NCBI RefSeq assembly: GCF_905475345.1
Contig: NW_026114518.1
Span: 310,001 to 374,000, forward strand
Length of the DNA stretch: 64,000 bases
From: Vespula vulgaris
Lineage: Eukaryota > Arthropoda > Insecta > Hymenoptera > Vespidae
Direction: 5' to 3'
The notes beneath the pieces were generated by a model. The model was not told where the DNA came from, did not search any database, and saw only the letters and a program-made list of their open reading frames with translations. Made by a program: the position numbers and the translations under genes. Positions 26,201 to 38,095 of the stretch are shown here, one piece after another; positions within the stretch are counted from its first letter, which is position 1, and every line of letters begins with the position of its first letter.

Positions 26201-26823
26201 GGGCATTGGAAAGGGCTCGTCGCGCCGTACACGCCCATATTTTTTTCATCCAGATCTGACCAATAGGAGCCGAGTTATAACGGATAAAACGGAACAAAGG
26301 AAAAAAAAATTTTTCTTTAACAATTTTTTTCTCCGAAACTATAGGACCTAGAACAACTGGAGCGAGGGCATTGGAAAGGACTCGTCGCGCCGTACACGCC
26401 CATATTTTTTTCATCCAGATGTGACCAACAGGAGCCGAGTTATAACGGTTTAAAGGGAACAAAGGAAAAAAAAATTTTTCTTTAACAATTTTTATCTCCG
26501 AAACTGTGGCATCTAGAACAACTGGACCGAGGTCATTGGAAAGGGCTCGTCGCGCCCTACGCGCCCATATTTTTTTCATCCAGATCTGACCAATAGGAGC
26601 CGAGTTATAACGATTTAAAGGGAACAAAGGAAAAAAAAATTTTTCTTTAACAATTTTTTTCTCCGAAATTGTGGCACCTAGAACAACCGGAGCAAGGGCA
26701 TTGGAAAGGGCTCGTCGCCTCCTACACGGCCATATTTTGTTCATCCAGATCTGACCAATAGGAGCCGAGTTACAACCGTTTAAATGGAACAATGGAAAAT
26801 AATCTTTCTTTAACAATTTTTTT

Positions 26824-26988
26824 CTCCAAAACTATAGCAACGAGAACAACCGGACAGGGGTCATTGGAAGGCGCTCCTCGCGCACTACACGGCCATATTT
26901 TGTTCATCCAGATCTGACCAATAGGAGCAGAGTTATAACGGTTTAAAGGGAACAAAGGAAAAAAAAATTTTTCTTTAACAATTTTTTT
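26824..26988 (+). repeat. Divergent landmark monomer 5
   Basis: This is the counterpart of the unit at 6,092 in the large duplication (offset 20,732). Its follower keeps the intact agatctgacc, as at 6,092. Confidence 0.87.
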
Positions 26989-29129
26989 CTCCGAAACTAT
27001 AGCACCTAGAACAACCGGAGCGAGGGAATTGGAAAGTGCTCGTCGCCTCCTACAGGCGCATATTTTTTTCATCCAGATCTGACCAATAGGAGCCGAGTTA
27101 TAACGGTTTAAAGGGAACAAAGGAAACAAAAATTTTTCTTTAACAATTTTTATCTCCGAAATTGTGGCACTTAGAACAACCGGAGCGAGGGCATAGGAAA
27201 GGACTCGTCGCGCCGTACCCGCCCATATTTTTTTCATCCAGATCTGACCAACAGGAGCCGAGTTATAACGGTTTAAAGGGAACAATGGAAAAAAAAATTT
27301 TTCTTTAACAATTTTTTTCTCCGAAACTATAGCACCTAGAACAACTGGAGCGAGGGCATTGGAAAGGACTCGTCGCGCCGTATACGCCCGTATTTTTTTC
27401 ATCCAGATGTGACCAAAAGGAGCCGAGTTATAACGGTTTAAAGGGAACAAAGGAAAAAAAAATTTTTCTTTAACAATTTTTATCTCCGAAACTGTGGCAT
27501 CTAGAACAACTGGACCGAGGTCATTGCAAAGGGCTCGTCGCGCCCTACGCGCCCATATTTTTTTCATCCAGATCTGACCAATAGGAGCCGAGTTATAACG
27601 GTTTAAAGGGAACAAAGGAAAAAAAAATTTTTCTTTAACAATTTTTTTCTCCGAAACTATAGCACCTAGAACAACCGGAGCGAGGGCATTGGAAAGGACT
27701 CGTCGCGCCGTACACGCCCATATTTTTTTCATCCAGATCTGACCAACAGGAGCCGAGTTATAACGGTTTAAAGGGAACAAAGGAAAAAAAAATTTTTCTT
27801 TAACAATTTCTTTCTCCGAAACTATAGCACCTAGAACAACCGGAGCGAGGGCATTGGAAAGGACTCGTCGCGCAGTACACGCCCATATTTTTTTCATCCA
27901 GATGTGACCAACAGGAGCCGAGTTATAACGGTTTAAAGGGAACAAAGGAAAAAAAAATTTTTCTTTAACAATTTCTTTCTCCGAAACTATAGCACTTAGA
28001 ACAACCGGAGCGAGGGCATAGGAAAGGACTCGTCGCGCCGTACCCGCCCATATTTTTTTCATCCAGATGTGACCAATAGGAGCCGAGTTATAACGGTATA
28101 AAGGGAACAAAGGAAAAAAAAATTTTTCTTTAACAATTTTTATCTCCGAAACTGTGGCATCTAGAACAACTGGACCGTGGTCATTGGAAAGGGCTCGTCG
28201 CGCCCTACGCGCGCATATTTTTTTCATTCAGATCTGACCAATAGGAGCCGAGTTACAACGGTTTAAATGGAACAAAGGAAAAAAATTTTTATTTAACAAT
28301 TTCTTTCTCCGAAACTATAGCACCTAGAACAACCGGAGCGAGGGCATTGGAAAGGGCTCGTCGCGTCGTACACGCCTATATTTTTTTCATCCAGATCTGA
28401 CCAATAGGAGCCGAGTTATAGCGGATAAAACGGAACAAAGGAAAAAAAAATTTTTCTTTAACAATTTTTTTCTACGAAACTATAGGACCTAGAACAACTG
28501 GAGCGAGGGCATTGGAAAGGACTCGTCGCGCCGTACACGCCCATATTTTTTTCATCCAGATGTGACCAACAGGAGCCGAGTTATAGCGGTTTAAAGGGAA
28601 CAAAGGAAAAAAAAATTTTTCTTTAACAATTTTTATCTCCGAAACTGTGGCATCTAGAACAACTGGACCGAGGTCCTTGGAAAGGGCTCGTCGCGCCCTA
28701 CGCGCCCATATTTTTTTCATCCAGATCTGACCAATAGGAGCCGAGTTATAACGGTTTAAAGGGAACAAAGGAAAAAAAAATTTTTCTTTAACAATTTTTT
28801 TCTCCGAAATTGTGGCACCTAGAACAACCGGAGCGAGGGCATTGGAAAGGGCTCGTCGCCTCCTACACGGCCATATTTTGTTCATCCAGATCTGACCAAT
28901 AGGAGCCGAGTTATAACGGTTTAAAGGGAACAAAGGAAAAAAAAATTTTTCTTTAACAATTTCTTTCTCCGAAACTATAGCACCTGGAACAACCGAAGCG
29001 AGGGCATTGGAAAGGGCTCGTCGCGCCCTACGCGCCCATATTTTTTTCATCAAGATCTGACCAATAGGAGCCGAGTTACAACCGTTTAAATGGAACAATG
29101 GAAAATAATCTTTCTTTAACAATTTTTTT

Positions 29130-29293
29130 CTCCAAAACTATAGCAACGAGAACAACCGGACAGGGGTCATTGGAAGGCGCTCCTCGAGCACTACACGGCC
29201 ATATTTTGTTCATCCAGATCTGACCAATAGGAGCCGAGTTATAACGGTTTAAAGGGAACAAAGGAAAAAAAAATTTTTTTTAATAATTTTTCT
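29130..29293 (+). repeat. Divergent landmark monomer 6, chimeric tail
   Basis: The head matches the reference (with ctcgagcac for ctcgcgcac, creating CTCGAG), but the tail has ggagccgag and a T8/taataa ending, giving 164 bp. The usual gggaattgg follower is absent. It marks the block A to B transition. Confidence 0.83.
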
Positions 29294-32200
29294 CTCCGAA
29301 ACTATAGCACCTAGAACAACCGGAGCGAGGGCATTGGAAAGGACTCGTCGCGCCGTACACGCCCATATTTTTTTCATCAAGATCTGACCAATAGGAGCCG
29401 AGTTACAACGGTTTAAATGGAACAAAGGAAAAAAAAATTTTTCTTTAACAATTTTTTTCTGCGAAACTGTGGCACCTAGAGCAACCGGAGCGAGGGCATT
29501 GGAAAGGGCTCGTCGCCTCCTACACGGCCATATTTTTTTCATCCAGATCTGACCAATAGGAGCCGAGTTACAACGGTTTAAATGGAACAAAGGAAAAAAA
29601 TTTTTCTTTAACAATTTTTTCCTCCGAAACTGTAGCACTTAGAACAACCGGAGCGAGGGCATTGGAAAGGACTCGTCGCGCCGTACACGGCCATATTTTT
29701 TTCATCCAGATCTGACCAATAGGAGCCGAGTTATAACGGTTTAAAGGGAACAAAGGAAAAAAAAATTTTTTTTAATAATTTTTCTCTCCGAAACTATAGC
29801 ACCTAGAACAACCGGAGCGAGGGCATTGGAAAGGACTCGTCGCGCCGTACACGCCCATATTTTTTTCATCCAGACCTGACCAATAGGAGCCGAGTTACAA
29901 CGGTTTAAATGGAACAAAGGAAAAAAAAATTTTTCTTTAACAATTTTTTTCTGCGAAACTGTGGCACCTAGAACAACCGGAGCGAGGGCATTGGAAAGGG
30001 CTCGTCGCCTCCTACACGGCCATATTTTTTTCATCCAGATCTGACCAACAGGAGCCGAGTTATGACGGTTTAAAGGGAACAAAGGAAAAAAAAATTTTTT
30101 TTAATAATTTTTCTCTCCGAAACTATAGCACCTAGAACAACCGGAGCGAGGGCATTGGAAAGGACTCGTCGCGCCGTACACGCCCATATTTTTTTCATCC
30201 AGACCTGACCAATAGGAGCCGAGTTATAACGGTTTAAAGGGAACAAAGGAAAAAAAAATTTTTCTTTAACAATTTTTTTCTCCGAAATTGTGGCTCCTAG
30301 AACAACCGGAGCAAGGGCATTGGAAAGGGCTCGTCGCCTCCTACACGGCCATATTTTGTTCATCCAGATCTGACCAACAGGAGCCGAGTTATGACGGTTT
30401 AAAGGGAACAAAGGAAAAAAAAATTTTTTTTAATAATTTTTCTCTCCGAAACTATAGCACCTAGAACTACCGGAGCGAGGGCATTGGAAAGGACTCGTCG
30501 CGCCGTACACGCTCATATTTTTTTCATCAAGATCTGACCAATAGGAGCCGAGTTACAACGGTTTAAATGGAACAAAGGAAAAAAAAAATTTTCTTTAACA
30601 ATTTTTTTCTGCGAAACTGTGGCACCTAGAACAACCGGAGCGAGGGCATTGGAATGGGCTCGTCGCCTCCTACACGGCTATATTTTTTTCATCCAGATCT
30701 GACCAACTGGAGCCGAGTTATAACGGTTCAAAGGGAACAAAGGAAAAAAAAATTTTTTTTAACAATTTTTCTCTCCGAAACTATAGCACCTAGAACAACC
30801 GGAGCGAGAGCATTGGAAAGGACTCGTCGCGCCGTACACGCCCATATTTTTTTCATCCAGATGTGACCAACAGGAGCCGAGTTATAACGGATAAAACGGA
30901 ACAAAGGAAAAAAAAATTTTTCTTTAACAATTTTTTTCTCCGAAACTATAGGACCTAGAACAACTGGAGCGAGGGCATTGGAAAGGACTCGTCGCGCCGT
31001 ACACGCCCATATTTTTTTCATCCAGATGTGACCAACAGGAGCCGAGTTATAACGGTTTAAAGGGAACAAAGGAAAAAAAAATTTTTCTTTAACAATTTTT
31101 ATCTCCGAAACTGTGGCATCTAGAACAACTGGACCGAGGTCATTGGAAAGGGCTCGGCGCCTCCTACACGGCCATATTTTTTTCATCCAGATCTGACCAA
31201 TAGGAGCCGAGTTACAACGGTTTAAATGGAACAAAGGAAAAAAATTTTTCTTTAACAATTTTTTCCTCCGAAACTGTAGCACTTAGAACAACCGGAGCGA
31301 GGGCATTGGAAAGGGCTCGTCGCGCCCTACGCGCCCATATTTTTTTCATCAAGATCTGACCAATAGGAGCCGAGTTACAAAGGTTTAAATGGAACAAAGG
31401 AAAAAAAAATTTTTCTTTAACAATTTTTTTCTGCGAAACTGTGGCACCTAGAACAACCGGAGCGAGGGCATTGGAAAGGGCTCGTCGCCTCCTACACGGC
31501 CATATTTTTTTCATCCAGATCTGACCAATAGGAGCCGAGTTACAACGGTTTAAATGGAACAAAGGAAAAAAATTTTTCTTTAACAATTTTTTCCTCCGAA
31601 AGTGTAGCACTTAGAACAACCGGAGCGAGGGCATTGGAAAGGACTCGTCGCGCCGTACACGGCCATATTTTTTTCATCCAGATCTGACCAATACGAGCCG
31701 AGTTATAACGGTTTAAAGGGAACAAAGGAAAAAAAAATTTTTTTTAATAATTTTTCTCTCCGAAACTATAGCTCCTAGAACAACCCGAGCGAGGGCATTG
31801 GAAAGGACTCGTCGCGCCGTACACGGCCATATTTTTTTCATCCAGATCTGACCAATAGGAGCCGAGTTATAACGGATAAAACGGAACAAAGGAAAAAAAA
31901 ATTTTTCTTTGACAATTTTTTTCTCCGAAACTATAGGACCTAGAACAACTGGAGCGAGGGCATTGGAAAGGACTCGTCGCGCCGTACACGCCCATATTTT
32001 TTTCATCCAGATGTGACCAACAGGAGCCGAGTTATAACGTTTTAAAGGGAACAAAGGAAAAAAAAATTTTTCTTTAACAATTTTTATCTCCGAAACTGTG
32101 GCATCTAGAACAACTGGACCGAGGTCATTGGAAAGGGCTCGTCGCCTCCTACACGGCTATATTTTTTTCATCCAGATCTGACCAACTGGAGCCGAGTTAT

Positions 32201-33189
32201 AACGGTTCAAAGGGAACAAAGGAAAAAAAAATTTTTTTTAACAATTTTTCTCTCCGAAACTATAGCACCTAGAACAACCGGAGCGAGAGCATTGGAAAGG
32301 ACTCGTCGCGCCGTACACGCCCATATTTTTTTCATCCAGATGTGACCAACAGGAGCCGAGTTATAACGGATAAAACGGAACAAAGGAAAAAAAAATTTTT
32401 CTTTAACAATTTTTTTCTCCGAAACTATAGGACCTAGAACAACTGGAGCGAGGGCATTGGAAAGGACTCGTCGCGCCGTACACGCCCATATTTTTTTCAT
32501 CCAGATGTGACCAACAGGAGCCGAGTTATAACGGTTTAAAGGGAACAAAGGAAAAAAAAATTTTTCTTTAACAATTTTTATCTCCGAAACTGTGGCATCT
32601 AGAACAACTGGACCGAGGTCATTGGAAAGGGCTCGTCGCGCCCTATGCGCCCATATTTTTTTCATCCAGATCTGACCAACAGGAGCCGAGTTATAACGGT
32701 TTAAAGGGAACAATGGAAAAAAAAATTTTTCTTTAACAATTTTTTTCTCCGAAACTATAGCACCTAGAACAACTGGAGCGAGGGCATTGGAAAGGACTCG
32801 TCGCGCCGTACACGCCCATATTTTTTTCATCCAGATGTGACCAATAGGAGCCGAGTTATAACGGTTTAAAGGGAACAAAGGAAAAAAAATTTTTCTTTAA
32901 CAATTTTTATCTCCGAAACTGTGGCATCTAGAACAACTGGACCGAGGTCATTGGAAAGGGCTCGTCGCGCCCTACGCGCCCATATTTTTTTCATCCAGAT
33001 CTGACCAATAGGAGCCGAGTTATAACGGTTTAAAGGGAGCAAAGGAAAAAAAAATTTTTTTTAATAATTTTTCTCTCCGAAACTATAGCACATAGAACAA
33101 CCGGAGCGAGGGCATTGGAAAGGACTCGTCGCGCCGTACACGCCCATATTTTTTTCATCCAGATCTGACCAACTGGAGCCGAGTTATAA

Positions 33190-35491
33190 CGGTTTAAATG
33201 GAACAAAGGAAAAAAATTTTTCTTTAACAATTTTTTCCTCCGAAACTGTAGCACTTAGAACAACCGGAGCGAGGGCATTGGAAAGGGCTCGTCGCGCCCT
33301 ACGCGCCCATATTTTTTTCATCAAGATCTGACCAATAGGAGCCGAGTTACAAAGGTTTAAATGGAACAAAGGAAAAAAAAATTTTTCTTTAACAATTTTT
33401 TTCTGCGAAACTGTGGCACCTAGAACAACCGGAGCGAGGGCATTGGAAAGGGCTCGTCGCCTCCTACACGGCCATATTTTTTTCATCCAGATCTGACCAA
33501 TAGGAGCCGAGTTACAACGGTTTAAATGGAACAAAGGAAAAAAATTTTTCTTTAACAATTTTTTCCTCCGAAACTGTAGCACTTAGAACAACCGGAGCGA
33601 GGGCATTGGAAAGGACTCGTCGCGCCGTACACGGCCATATTTTTTTCATCCAGATCTGACCAATAGGAGCCGAGTTATAACGGTTTAAAGGGAACAAAGG
33701 AAAAAAAAATTTTTTTTAATAATTTTTCTCTCCGAAACTATAGATCCTAGAACAACCGGAGCGAGGGCATTGGAAAGGACTCGTCGCGCCGTACACGCCC
33801 ATATTTTTTTCATCCAGATCTGACCAACTGGAGCCGAGTTATAACGGTTCAAAGGGAACAAAGGAAAAAAAAATTTTTTTTAACAATTTTTCTCTCCGAA
33901 ACTATAGCACCTAGAACAACCGGAGCGAGAGCATTGGAAAGGGCTCGTCGCGCCGTACACGCCTATATTTTTTTCATCCAGATCTGACCAATAGGAGCCG
34001 AGTTATAACGGATAAAACGGAACAAAGGAAAAAAAAATTTTTCTTTGACAATTTTTTTCTCCGAAACTATAGGACCTAGAACAACTGGAGCGAGGGCATT
34101 GGAAAGGACTCGTCGCGCCGTACACGCCCATATTTTTTTCATCCAGATGTGACCAATAGGAGCCGAGTTATAACGGTTTAAAGGGAACAAAGGAAAAAAA
34201 AATTTTTCTTTAACAATTTTTATCTCCGAAACTGTGGAATCTAGAACAACTGGACCGAGGTCATTGGAAAGGGCTCGTCGCGCCCTACGCGCCCATATTT
34301 TTTTCATCCAGATCTGACCAATAGGAGCCGAGTTATAACGGTTTAAAGGGAACAAAGGAAAAAAAAATTTTTCTTTAACAATTTTTTTCTCCGAAATTGT
34401 GGCTCCTAGAACAACCGGAGCAAGGGCATTGGAAAGGGCTCGTCGCCTCCTACACGGCCATATTTTGCTCATCCAGATCTGACCAATAGGAGCCGAGTTA
34501 TAACGGTTTAAAGGGAACAAAGGAAAAAAAAATTTTTTTTAATAATTTTTCCCTCCGAAACTATAGCACCTAGAACAACCGGAGCGAGGGCATTGGAAAG
34601 GACTCGTCGCGCCGTACACGCTCATATTTTTTTCATCAAGATCTGACCAATAGGAGCCGAGTTACAACGGTTTAAATGGAACAAAGGAAAAAAAAAATTT
34701 TCTTTAACAATTTTTTTCTGCGAAACTGTGGCACCTAGAACAACCGGAGCGAGGGCATTGGAATGGGCTCGTCGCCTCCTACACGGCCATATTTTTTTCA
34801 TCCAGATCTGACCAACTGGAGCCGAGTTATAACGGTTCAAAGGGAACAAAGGAAAAAAAAATTTTTTTTAACAATTTTTCTCTCCGAAACTGAAGCACCT
34901 AGAACAACCGGAGCGAGAGCATTGGAAAGGGCTCGTCGCGCCGTACACGCCTATATTTTTTTCATCCAGATCTGACCAATAGGAGCCGAGTTATAACGGA
35001 TAAAACGGAACAAAGGAAAAAAAAATTTTTCTTTAACAATTTTTTTCTCCGAAACTATAGGACCTAGAACAACTGGAGCGAGGGCATTGGAAAGGACTCG
35101 TCGCGCCGTACACGCCCATATTTTTTTCATCCAGATGTGACCAACAGGAGCCGAGTTATAACGGATAAAACGGAACAAAGGAAAAAAAAATTTTTTTTTA
35201 ACAATTTTTTTCTCCGAAACTATAGGACCTAGAACAACTGGAGCGAGGGCATTGGAAAGGACTCGTCGCGCCGTACACGCCCATATTTTTTTCATCCAGA
35301 TGTGACCAAGAGGAGCCGAGTTATAACGGTTTAAAGGGAACAAAGGAAAAAAAAATTTTTCTTTAACAATTTTTATCTCCGATACTGTGGCATCTAGAAC
35401 AACTGGACCGAGGTCATTGGAAAGGGCTCGGCGCCTCCTACACGGCCATATTTTTTTCATCCAGATCTGACCAATAGGAGCCGAGTTACAA
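33190..35491 (+). repeat. Fourteen-monomer (2,302-bp) block B unit, copy 1
   Basis: The unit recurs at 35,492 (offset 2,302) and begins again at 37,464 (offset 1,972 from the second). Diagnostic members in order are gtagcactt, ctgcg, gtagcactt with acacggcc, tagatcc, gagagc, ggacc, tggaatc, ggctcc with ttttgctc, atagcacc, ctgcg with atgggctc, gaagcacc, two ggacc monomers, and gatactgtggcatc with the ctcggcgcctcc core. Confidence 0.75.
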
Positions 35492-37463
35492 CGGTTTAAA
35501 TGGAACAAAGGAAAAAAATTTTTATTTAACAATTTTTTCCTCCGAAACTGTAGCACTTAGAACAACCGGAGCGAGGGCATTGGAAAGGGCTCGTCGCGCC
35601 CTACGCGCCCATATTTTTTTCATCAAGATCTGACCAATAGGAGCCGAGTTACAAAGGTTTAAATGGAACAAAGGAAAAAAAAATTTTTCTTTAACAATTT
35701 TTTTCTGCGAAACTGTGGCACCTAGAACAACCGGAGCGAGGGCATTGGAAAGGGCTCGTCGCCTCCTACACGGCCATATTTTTTTCATCCAGATCTGACC
35801 AATAGGAGCCGAGTTACAACGGTTTAAATGGAACAAAGGAAAAAAATTTTTCTTTAACAATTTTTTCCTCCGAAACTGTAGCACTTAGAACAACCGGAGC
35901 GAGGGCATTGGAAAGGACTCGTCGCGCCGTACACGGCCATATTTTTTTCATCCAGATCTGACCAATAGGAGCCGAGTTATAACGGTTTAAAGGGAACAAA
36001 GGAAAAAAAAATTTTTTTTAATAATTTTTCTCTCCGAAACTATAGATCCTAGAACAACCGGAGCGAGGGCATTGGAAAGGACTCGTCGCGCCGTACACGC
36101 CCATATTTTTTTCATCCAGATCTGACCAACTGGAGCCGAGTTATAACGGTTCAAAGGGAACAAAGGAAAAAAAAATTTTTTTTAACAATTTTTCTCTCCG
36201 AAACTATAGCACCTAGAACAACCGGAGCGAGAGCATTGGAAAGGGCTCGTCGCGCCGTACACGCCTATATTTTTTTCATCCAGATCTGACCAATAGGAGC
36301 CGAGTTATAACGGATAAAACGGAACAAAGGAAAAAAAAATTTTTCTTTGACAATTTTTTTCTCCGAAACTATAGGACCTAGAACAATTGGAGCGAGGGCA
36401 TTGGAAAGGACTCGTCGCGCCGTACACGCCCATATTTTTTTCATCCAGATGTGACCAACAGGAGCCGAGTTATAACGGTTTAAAGGGAACAAAGGAAAAA
36501 AAAATTTTTCTTTAACAATTTTTATCTCCGAAACTGTGGAATCTAGAACAACTGGACCGAGGTCATTGGAAAGGGCTCGTCGCGCCCTACGCGCCCATAT
36601 TTTTTTCATCCAGATCTGACCAATAGGAGCCGAGTTATAACGGTTTAAAGGGAACAAAGGAAAAAAAAATTTTTCTTTAACAATTTTTTTCTCCGAAATT
36701 GTGGCTCCTAGAACAACCGGAGCAAGGGCATTGGAAAGGGCTCGTCGCCTCCTACACGGCCATATTTTGCTCATCCAGATCTGACCAATAGGAGCCGAGT
36801 TATAACGGTTTAAAGGGAACAAAGGAAAAAAAAATTTTCTTTAACAATTTTTTTCTGCGAAACTGTGGCACCTAGAACAACCGGAGCGAGGGCATTGGAA
36901 TGGGCTCGTCGCCTCCTACACGGCCATATTTTTTTCATCCAGATCTGACCAACTGGAGCCGAGTTATAACGGTTCAAAGGGAACAAAGGAAAAAAAAATT
37001 TTTTTTAACAATTTTTCTCTCCGAAACTGAAGCACCTAGAACAACCGGAGCGAGAGCATTGGAAAGGGCTCGTCGCGCCGTACACGCCTATATTTTTTTC
37101 ATCCAGATCTGACCAATAGGAGCCGAGTTATAACGGATAAAACGGAACAAAGGAAAAAAAAATTTTTCTTTAACAATTTTTTTCTCCGAAACTATAGGAC
37201 CTAGAACAACTGGAGCGAGGGCATTGGAAAGGACTCGTCGCGCCGTACACGCCCATATTTTTTTCATCCAGATGTGACCAAGAGGAGCCGAGTTATAACG
37301 GTTTAAAGGGAACAAAGGAAAAAAAAATTTTTCTTTAACAATTTTTATCTCCGATACTGTGGCATCTAGAACAAGTGGACCGAGGTCATTGGAAAGGGCT
37401 CGGCGCCTCCTACACGGCCATATTTTTTTCATCCAGATCTGACCAATAGGAGCCGAGTTACAA
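35492..37463 (+). repeat. Block B unit, copy 2, two monomers shorter (1,972 bp)
   Basis: This follows copy 1 directly. One monomer is missing near 36,831, where A9-TTTTCTTT leads straight into ctgcgaaact. A second is missing further on, because one of the two successive ggacc monomers of copy 1 (35,054 and 35,219) is absent here. A tttttatttaac variant at the unit start is shared by copies 2 and 3. Confidence 0.75.
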
Positions 37464-38095
37464 CGGTTTAAATGGAACAAAGGAAAAAAATTTTTATTTA
37501 ACAATTTTTTCCTCCGAAACTGTAGCACTTAGAACAACCGGAGCGAGGGCATTGGAAAGGGCTCGTCGCGCCCTACGCGCCCATATTTTTTTCATCAAGA
37601 TCTGACCAATAGGAGCCGAGTTACAAAGGTTTAAATGGAACAAAGGAAAAAAAAATTTTTCTTTAACAATTTTTTTCTGCGAAACTGTGGCACCTAGAAC
37701 AACCGGAGCGAGGGCATTGGAAAGGGCTCGTCGCCTCCTACACGGCCATATTTTTTTCATCCAGATCTGACCAATAGGAGCCGAGTTACAACGGTTTAAA
37801 TGGAACAAAGGAAAAAAATTTTTCTTTAACAATTTTTTCCTCCGAAACTGTAGCACTTAGAACAACCGGAGCGAGGGCATTGGAAAGGACTCGTCGCGCC
37901 GTACACGGCCATATTTTTTTCATCCAGATCTGACCAATAGGAGCCGAGTTATAACGGTTTAAAGGGAACAAAGGAAAAAAAAATTTTTTTTAATAATTTT
38001 TCTCTCCGAAACTATAGATCCTAGAACAACCGGAGCGAGGGCATTGGAAAGGACTCGTCGCGCCGTACACGCCCATATTTTTTTCATCCAGATCT
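37464..38095 (+). repeat. Block B unit, copy 3, truncated
   Basis: This repeats the first four or so monomers of the preceding unit at offset 1,972, including ctttatttaac-type and acaaaggtttaaatgg variants. It then breaks off near 38,095: instead of accaactgg with ttcaaag it goes to accaatagg with ttacaacggtataaatgg, and the start of the unit is entered yet again. Confidence 0.65.

Larger units (their letters stand above)
22869..28620 (+). repeat. Segmental duplication at ~21 kb offset, copy 2
   Basis: This is the partner of 1,670-7,560. It lacks the two-monomer repeat found in copy 1 after 3,085. It carries two extra monomers around 27,100-27,430: a gaaattgtggcactt unit and an atagcacc unit with gtatacgcccg and ccaaaagg. 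After about 28,620 the sequence leaves copy 1, since a tggcatc monomer with ggtccttgg follows where copy 1 has gtggcacc with ggattcg. Confidence 0.75.
1..29070 (+). repeat. Array block A
   Basis: This part uses atagcacc, gtggcacc, gtggcatc, gtagcactt, gcaaggg and ataggacc monomers. It lacks the block B markers tagatcctag and tggaatctag entirely. The divergent landmark monomer occurs at 1,980, 6,092, 21,563, 23,041 and 26,824, with one more at the block A/B edge (29,130). From about 6.8 to 18.3 kb large segments are repeated at offsets of 5,102 and 6,749/6,419 bp. The stretch after about 21.3 kb repeats the stretch after about 1.7 kb. The right limit is set where tcatcaagatctg and then ctgcgaaact variants become regular and is approximate. 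Confidence 0.7.

Noticed and set aside
26770..28227. 485-codon minus-strand open frame, and dozens of similar ones of 61-407 codons, as a repeat-protein gene
   Set aside because: The translation is the satellite itself in 55-residue periods. Frames start at any internal Met and end wherever a 163- or 164-bp monomer shifts register. There is no non-repeat sequence, promoter or domain, and variation between subtypes is freely amino-acid changing.
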